Positions 59,531 through 64,000 of a DNA stretch of 64,000 bases are shown piece by piece. Positions within the stretch are counted from its first letter, which is position 1. Each line of letters opens with the position of its first letter. The translations under genes and the position numbers were made by a program. The stretch comes from Echinicola vietnamensis DSM 17526 (GTDB lineage: Bacteria > Bacteroidota > Bacteroidia > Cytophagales > Cyclobacteriaceae): positions 2,730,001 to 2,794,000 of the forward strand of contig NC_019904.1 in NCBI RefSeq assembly GCF_000325705.1. Direction: 5' to 3'. A model generated the notes under the pieces. The model made no database searches. It saw only the letters and a program-made list of their open reading frames with translations, and was not told the origin of the DNA.

Positions 59531-61433
59531 GTACTTATTTGTTTTATTTATATCGATTTTATGTTTTAATCAACTCGCTCTTGCCCAAACGCGCATGAGG
59601 GAAGGTGGTGAAAATCAGGACGAAGAAAAAGAACCACAGCGGGGAGGATTGATCGATGACTCTACCAAAATGGTCTATGGCCCCACCACTACCCTTTATT
59701 TTCAGGAGAAGAACCTTAGGTTTAATAAGATGGAAAAAACGCCGCTTGATACGGGGTTGACAGGGTTCCATAATTTTGAGCCTGTATTTAAAAGTGGTCA
59801 CAAGTACCAAGGTTTAGCGAATATCGGTAGTGCTGCCAAGCCGGTTTATTACACCTTGCCTGGGCTGATAGGAACCACATCTGGCTTTAGTGTATATGAT
59901 TTATATTACCACTCACCGGACAGCATGCTTTATTTTGACACCAAGTCCCCTTACACCAAATTAGAGGCTTTTTATGGTGGAGGTAATCGAAATATGCTAA
60001 ATGTGGCCTTTGCCAGAAATGTGAACCCGAGGTGGAACATTGGTTTTAATTTTAACACCATCAAGGCCAGGAAGACCTTAAATCCAAATGCCCGTGACGA
60101 TAATATGGTGGAGCAGACTTCATATTCACTCCATACAAACTATCATTCCAAGGACGAAAAATACTTCTTGCTGGCCAATTTTTCGAGGATGCATCATAAC
60201 GTGTATGAAAGTGGAGGGATTATTCCCCCAACGGTGGACACCACATCCCTGTATTTTACCTACGAAGACTCTAAAGTCTGGATGAGCAACAGTGAGGCGA
60301 CAGATATCAGGCAGGACTATCACCTTTACCATCAATACAATATCTTAGAAGGATGGGAGGTTTATCATGTGTTTGACAAGAAAAAGCAAGGGGTGTCGTT
60401 TTTTACGGACCTGACCACAAATGATTCTTCATTCTTTAATTACCATGATTTGCCCAGGTTGATTAATGAGGACAGTACCTACAATTACCACCATTTTTCC
60501 GAGGTGCGCAATGAAGCCGGATTTAAAGGGGACTTTGGCCCCGTCTATTATAATGCTTTTGTCAAATTCAGAACAGGTAAGTTTACCAGTCCTGAATTTG
60601 ACAGTGATTATAAGTTCAATGAAGTTTATATTGGAGGTGCCCTGCGTGGGGAGATCAATGATCAATGGTCCTTTGAGGCAGATGGGGAGTATTTGATCCC
60701 GAGTGGATACCGCATAAACGGTTATTTTCATTCTCCATTTCTGGAGTTGAGTTATACGAAAGCTTCCTATAAACCTACAGCAATGCAGGAGATGTACCGT
60801 GGAAACCATTATTCATGGACCAATAGCTTTTCCAATATCGGCGTCGATCAAATCAAAGGTACTATCAAGGCAGATTTTGCCAAGGTCTCTATAAGGCCCA
60901 GTCTTACCATCAATCGGGTAAATAATTATGTGTACTTTGATGAGAACCAGGAAGCCACACAAGCAGATGGTGGTGCTTTTATGGTTATCCCAGGGATTCA
61001 GGCGGATTTGACTTTTTGGAAGAGGCTGAGATGGCAGAGTGAAGTGATTTATACCGCCATTACGGGAGAGGCTGCAGATGTATTCAGGATTCCTGATTTG
61101 TATGCACGCAGCAGGTTGTTTTTTGACGGCCCTATGTTTGATGAAAATTTGTACATCCAGTTTGGTGTGGAGGGCAGGTATAAAAGCAGTTATAATGCAG
61201 AGGCTTACATGCCTGCGAACCAGCAGTTTTACCTGCAGGATGATTTTGATGTTTATGCCTATCCGGTGCTGGATGCTTTCGTGGACCTGAGGATTAACAG
61301 GACAAGGGTGCTGTTTAGGTATAATCACCTGAACAGCGGGTTTATGCAAGAACAAGGTTATTTTGTGACCCCTTATTATACCGGCCTCAAAGGTTCCCTC
61401 GACTTAGGGATCAGCTGGTATTTCTTTGATTAA
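59520..61433 (+). CDS. Putative porin (Bacteroidota outer-membrane family)
   Basis: A 637-residue outer-membrane protein of the 'putative porin' family. A GTG start and signal peptide (about 1-23, ending LALAQ) are followed by a short acidic linker (REGGENQDEEKEPQRGG). A conserved N-terminal part has MVYGPTTTLYF and PGLIGTTSGFSVYDLYY, and the long strand-rich barrel ends GSLDLGISWYFFD. The substrate is unknown. It is translationally coupled to lpxK by an 11-base overlap. Confidence 0.9.
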   Translation: MKFKYLFVLFISILCFNQLALAQTRMREGGENQDEEKEPQRGGLIDDSTKMVYGPTTTLYFQEKNLRFNKMEKTPLDTGLTGFHNFEPVFKSGHKYQGLANIGSAAKPVYYTLPGLIGTTSGFSVYDLYYHSPDSMLYFDTKSPYTKLEAFYGGGNRNMLNVAFARNVNPRWNIGFNFNTIKARKTLNPNARDDNMVEQTSYSLHTNYHSKDEKYFLLANFSRMHHNVYESGGIIPPTVDTTSLYFTYEDSKVWMSNSEATDIRQDYHLYHQYNILEGWEVYHVFDKKKQGVSFFTDLTTNDSSFFNYHDLPRLINEDSTYNYHHFSEVRNEAGFKGDFGPVYYNAFVKFRTGKFTSPEFDSDYKFNEVYIGGALRGEINDQWSFEADGEYLIPSGYRINGYFHSPFLELSYTKASYKPTAMQEMYRGNHYSWTNSFSNIGVDQIKGTIKADFAKVSIRPSLTINRVNNYVYFDENQEATQADGGAFMVIPGIQADLTFWKRLRWQSEVIYTAITGEAADVFRIPDLYARSRLFFDGPMFDENLYIQFGVEGRYKSSYNAEAYMPANQQFYLQDDFDVYAYPVLDAFVDLRINRTRVLFRYNHLNSGFMQEQGYFVTPYYTGLKGSLDLGISWYFFD

Positions 61434-61503
61434 AGTTTGTTTAGGCCTAAGCTGAATTTGATGTTTGAGGCTTTGGAGATACTATAGACCAAATACCGTA
61501 AAA

Positions 61504-62115
61504 ATGAGTTGGGAAGAGCGAACCAAAAACAAGATGTTGAACCTTCGGCTGCCTACTGACCCCAGATGGGTGGATATAGCATCGATGAATTTGAAGGATA
61601 TTTTGGTGGATCACGCCTATTGCGAACAAAAGGCAGCATCATCCTGTATTTCGTTGATTGTACGCTATCCTAATTTGGACAGGTTAGTGGATGTGCTTAC
61701 CCCGGTGGTGGCCGAGGAATGGGCGCATTTTGAAAGGGTAATGGAGCAGATCAGAAAGCGTGGATTTCAGTTTGAAAAGCCTCGAAAGGATATGTATGTG
61801 GTGAAGTTAAGCCAGTTTATTCAGAAGGGTGGCAGCAAAATGGCGCAGTTAACGGAGCATTTGCTGATGAATGCATTGATTGAGGCTAGAAGCTGTGAGC
61901 GGTTTAAACTGCTTTGGAAAAACATTGAAGACGAAGAATTACAGCAATTTTATTACGAACTGATGGTTTCTGAAGCGGGGCATTATGTTAATTTCATTGA
62001 TTTGGCCAAGTATTACCACGATCCCGAAAAAGTAGATGAGCGATGGAAGGAATGGCTTGCCCATGAAGCCAAAGTACTTCAGGAACTTGAGATACGGCCA
62101 GACAGGATGCACTGA
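61504..62115 (+). CDS. miaE: tRNA-(ms2io6A)-hydroxylase-like diiron protein
   Basis: A 203-residue helical diiron monooxygenase that hydroxylates the isopentenyl group of modified A37 in tRNA. The carboxylate and histidine ligands are visible as Glu41 (YCEQKAAS), Glu72 and His75 (EEWAHFE), a later EARSCERF, and SEAGHY. I chose the ATG at 61504; a TTG 13 codons earlier adds unconserved residues. MiaA, which makes the substrate precursor, is at 27450. MiaB is not in the window. Confidence 0.92.
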   Translation: MSWEERTKNKMLNLRLPTDPRWVDIASMNLKDILVDHAYCEQKAASSCISLIVRYPNLDRLVDVLTPVVAEEWAHFERVMEQIRKRGFQFEKPRKDMYVVKLSQFIQKGGSKMAQLTEHLLMNALIEARSCERFKLLWKNIEDEELQQFYYELMVSEAGHYVNFIDLAKYYHDPEKVDERWKEWLAHEAKVLQELEIRPDRMH

Positions 62116-62281
62116 ACAGTGGAAGGTATTGCTAGCACCAATGGCTGAAGAGGTGTGACCTTTTTGGAGCATATGTGTGAGAATATTTTTATTTAGCTAT
62201 TATTGCCATTGGTTTATTTTATTGATAATATAAGGCTGATTTTTAGATTAAAAACGGGATTTGTCCTAAATCGAACATTTT

Positions 62282-63526
62282 ATGGAATTGCTCGAAAATA
62301 TTAAAGAAGCGTTAAGGTCAATCAAGTCCAATCGGTTAAGGACGATTTTGACTGGGCTGATCATTGCCATCGGGATAACCGCGCTGGTGGGGATGCTAAC
62401 GGCTATCGATGGGATGAAAGCGCAGATTGAGGAGAGCTTCAGTGGTCTTGGCGCCAATAATTTCGATGTACGTTCCAAAAACACTTCTGGACAGCGGGTA
62501 ACACGATCCGGGGTGACCGAAAAGCAATTTAAGCCGGTGAGTTATAAGGATGCCTTAGATTTTCGGAAAGGCTATAGCTCCCGTGGAATGGCCACCGTTT
62601 CCACACGGGTAAGTGGATCTACAGAGGTGAAGAGAGGTTCTGAAATCACTAATCCGAATGTCAGGATCATTGGAGTGGATGAAAATTACGTGCTGATCAA
62701 AGGGCAAAATATTGAAGAAGGGAGGAATTTTAGTAATGTGGAAATCGAATATGGAAACAATGTGTGCCTCATCGGCAGCGAGATCGTAGAATTGCTTTTT
62801 AAAAGCCACGAGAATCCGGTCGGAGCTTATGTCTCCTTTTTTGGAAACCGGTATTCGATCGTTGGGGTGTTGGAAGAGCAGGGATCCGTGGGGAATGATT
62901 CGGGAGTCGACCGTACTATATTAATTCCTGTGGAAAATGCTTCCAGGCTGGATCAAACGGGCGGGTTTTGGTACACCATCACCGTTTCGACGTCAGATCC
63001 CACAAAAATGGAATATGAAATGGGACAAGCTACTGGGCTCATGCGGAAAGTTCGTGAAGATAGGGTGGGGGAGCTGGATTCTTTTGAAGTGGTCAAGTCC
63101 AATAATGTTGGAGAAAGTTTAGAGGAAGTGGCCGGTTATCTGAGGATCGGTGGCTTTGGGATAGGTTTTATCACCTTATTGGGCGCTTCTGTTGGATTGA
63201 TGAACATTATGCTGGTTTCCGTTACGGAAAGAACCCGGGAAATCGGTATCCGGAAAGCGCTTGGAGCCACCCCCAAAAGGATCCGTCAGCAATTTTTAAT
63301 TGAAGCGATTGTCATTTGTATCATGGGAGGAGTTTTTGGTGTGCTTGTCGGTATGGGAATTGGAAATATCGTGGCCAGCTTTGTGGGGCCTGGAGGATTT
63401 TTGGTGCCATGGCTTTGGATGCTGCTGGCCTTTATGATCTGTGTTTTAGTAGGGCTAGTATCCGGTGTAATTCCGGCAATCAAGGCCAGTAAACTAGATC
63501 CCATCGAAGCACTCCGTTATGAGTAA
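62282..63526 (+). CDS. MacB/FtsX-type ABC transporter permease
   Basis: A 414-residue permease with one N-terminal transmembrane helix (about 19-40, RTILTGLIIAIGITALVGML). A periplasmic MacB-type domain (about 45-255) includes GVDENYVLIKGQNIEEGR. Three C-terminal helices form the FtsX domain, with NIMLVSVTERTREIGIRKALGATPKRI and ending PIEALRYE. No ATPase is encoded beside it, so its partner is elsewhere. It belongs to the mechanotransducing exporter group; the substrate is unknown. Confidence 0.92.
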   Translation: MELLENIKEALRSIKSNRLRTILTGLIIAIGITALVGMLTAIDGMKAQIEESFSGLGANNFDVRSKNTSGQRVTRSGVTEKQFKPVSYKDALDFRKGYSSRGMATVSTRVSGSTEVKRGSEITNPNVRIIGVDENYVLIKGQNIEEGRNFSNVEIEYGNNVCLIGSEIVELLFKSHENPVGAYVSFFGNRYSIVGVLEEQGSVGNDSGVDRTILIPVENASRLDQTGGFWYTITVSTSDPTKMEYEMGQATGLMRKVREDRVGELDSFEVVKSNNVGESLEEVAGYLRIGGFGIGFITLLGASVGLMNIMLVSVTERTREIGIRKALGATPKRIRQQFLIEAIVICIMGGVFGVLVGMGIGNIVASFVGPGGFLVPWLWMLLAFMICVLVGLVSGVIPAIKASKLDPIEALRYE

Positions 63527-63529
63527 AGA

Positions 63530-63883
63530 TTAGACGATGTCCGTTTTTCTAGGATCCGGTCCATACTTGTTGGTGCCGTTGTGGCCAGGTTTGATGGCCA
63601 AGTAGACAAATCCAATCAAGTTGATTGGAGGTGGGATCAATAAATATAGCGCATACTTCCAATCCATCCCGATGTCATGAAGTCGCTTAATCGCCTGTAC
63701 CAATAGCAAAACAATGGTGGTGATCAGTAAAATGCCAAAAATAACAAAGGTGAGCCAGTTTTCAGCTTCCATTGACTCGTAGATCAACATGATGCACAAG
63801 AGATTGATGAAATAGAAGAGTACGAAAAGTAACAAATACTTCCTTCTGGTAATTCTTCCTGTGGGTTCAAGAATGGTTTTCAT
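63530..63883 (-). CDS. DUF805 family membrane protein
   Basis: A 117-residue inner-membrane protein with about four hydrophobic helices. GRITRRKYLLLFVLFYF near the N-terminus, the LLLVQAIKRLHDIGMDWKYAL core and the tail KPGHNGTNKYGPDPRK are characteristic of DUF805. The function is unknown. It is convergent with the permease gene, with 3 bases between the stops. Confidence 0.9.
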   Translation of the reverse strand: MKTILEPTGRITRRKYLLLFVLFYFINLLCIMLIYESMEAENWLTFVIFGILLITTIVLLLVQAIKRLHDIGMDWKYALYLLIPPPINLIGFVYLAIKPGHNGTNKYGPDPRKTDIV

Positions 63884-64000
63884 GGCTATTTGGGTTACGG
63901 TCTTAAATACTATACCGTTAAAAAGTTGTTTTTGTTTAAATAACCATTAAAAAGTAGAATCTGTATGGTGAAAAGCCCGGTTATCCTCGCTTCTTCCTGA

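Overview
The window comes from a member of the Bacteroidota, most likely order Cytophagales (Cyclobacteriaceae such as Echinicola, Cyclobacterium or Algoriphagus). This is inferred from gene content: a type IX secretion C-terminal domain protein paired with a PorP/SprF protein, DUF5687 and IPExxxVDY family proteins, a porin of the Bacteroidota putative-porin type, an RqcH-like NFACT protein, menaquinone genes with cytochrome bd, and promoter-like TAnnTTTG boxes. No rRNA or tRNA gene was seen.

Layout. (1) 1-4782, minus strand: the first 1594 residues of a hybrid NRPS-PKS (A-PCP-KS-AT-ACP) that runs off the left edge. After a 540-bp AT-rich gap comes a plus-strand ABC exporter (DUF5687 permease and ATPase). 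(2) 7.7-16.3 kb: oligopeptidase B, MscL, an outer-membrane trio (HHH/barrel protein, small PorV/FadL-like barrel, POTRA/BamA-like barrel), yidD and lgt. (3) 16.3-22.6 kb: core metabolism (nadE, rnc, fabF, acpP, an IPExxxVDY protein, pyk). (4) 22.6-23.5 kb: a gene-free stretch built of intergenic repeats. (5) 23.5-29.7 kb: NFACT protein, MBL hydrolase, a phosphorelay pair (REC and REC-HPt), miaA, pfkA. (6) 30-34 kb: a 1028-residue secreted T9SS protein with its SprF partner. (7) 34.3-39.9 kb: surface polysaccharide genes (UDP-glucuronate epimerase, dTDP-glucose dehydratase, Wza-like exporter, Wzc-like kinase). (8) 39.9-43.3 kb: pabB, a YceI lipoprotein, gamma carbonic anhydrase and a small barrel protein. 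(9) 43334-44464: a complete IS982-type insertion sequence with 14-bp inverted ends and a 5-bp target duplication. (10) 44.8-54.8 kb: cydAB and menaquinone genes (menE, menB, menD, menF, a hotdog thioesterase), with a serine hydrolase and a Uma2 protein between them. (11) 54.9-64 kb: a phosphatase, a second repeat-bearing gap, the zinc-ribbon/Nif3 pair, lpxK, a porin, miaE, a MacB-type permease and a DUF805 protein.

How the genes fit together. MenF, MenD, MenE, MenB and the thioesterase cover most of the chorismate-to-dihydroxynaphthoate route, and menaquinone is the expected electron donor for CydAB. MiaA and MiaE act on the same tRNA adenosine. RNase III, FabF and ACP form a compact block. 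Lgt, LpxK, the BamA-like protein, the porin and the T9SS pair serve envelope assembly. The epimerase, dehydratase, Wza and Wzc genes are the precursor and export part of a polysaccharide pathway whose glycosyltransferases are not in view.

The most unusual material is the NRPS-PKS (its adenylation pocket reads close to a proline-type code), the outer-membrane trio with a secreted helix-hairpin-helix protein, the kinase-less phosphorelay pair, and a family of divergent dispersed repeats that fill the two largest repeat-bearing gene-free stretches in opposite orientations. All family assignments were made by eye; no database search was run.
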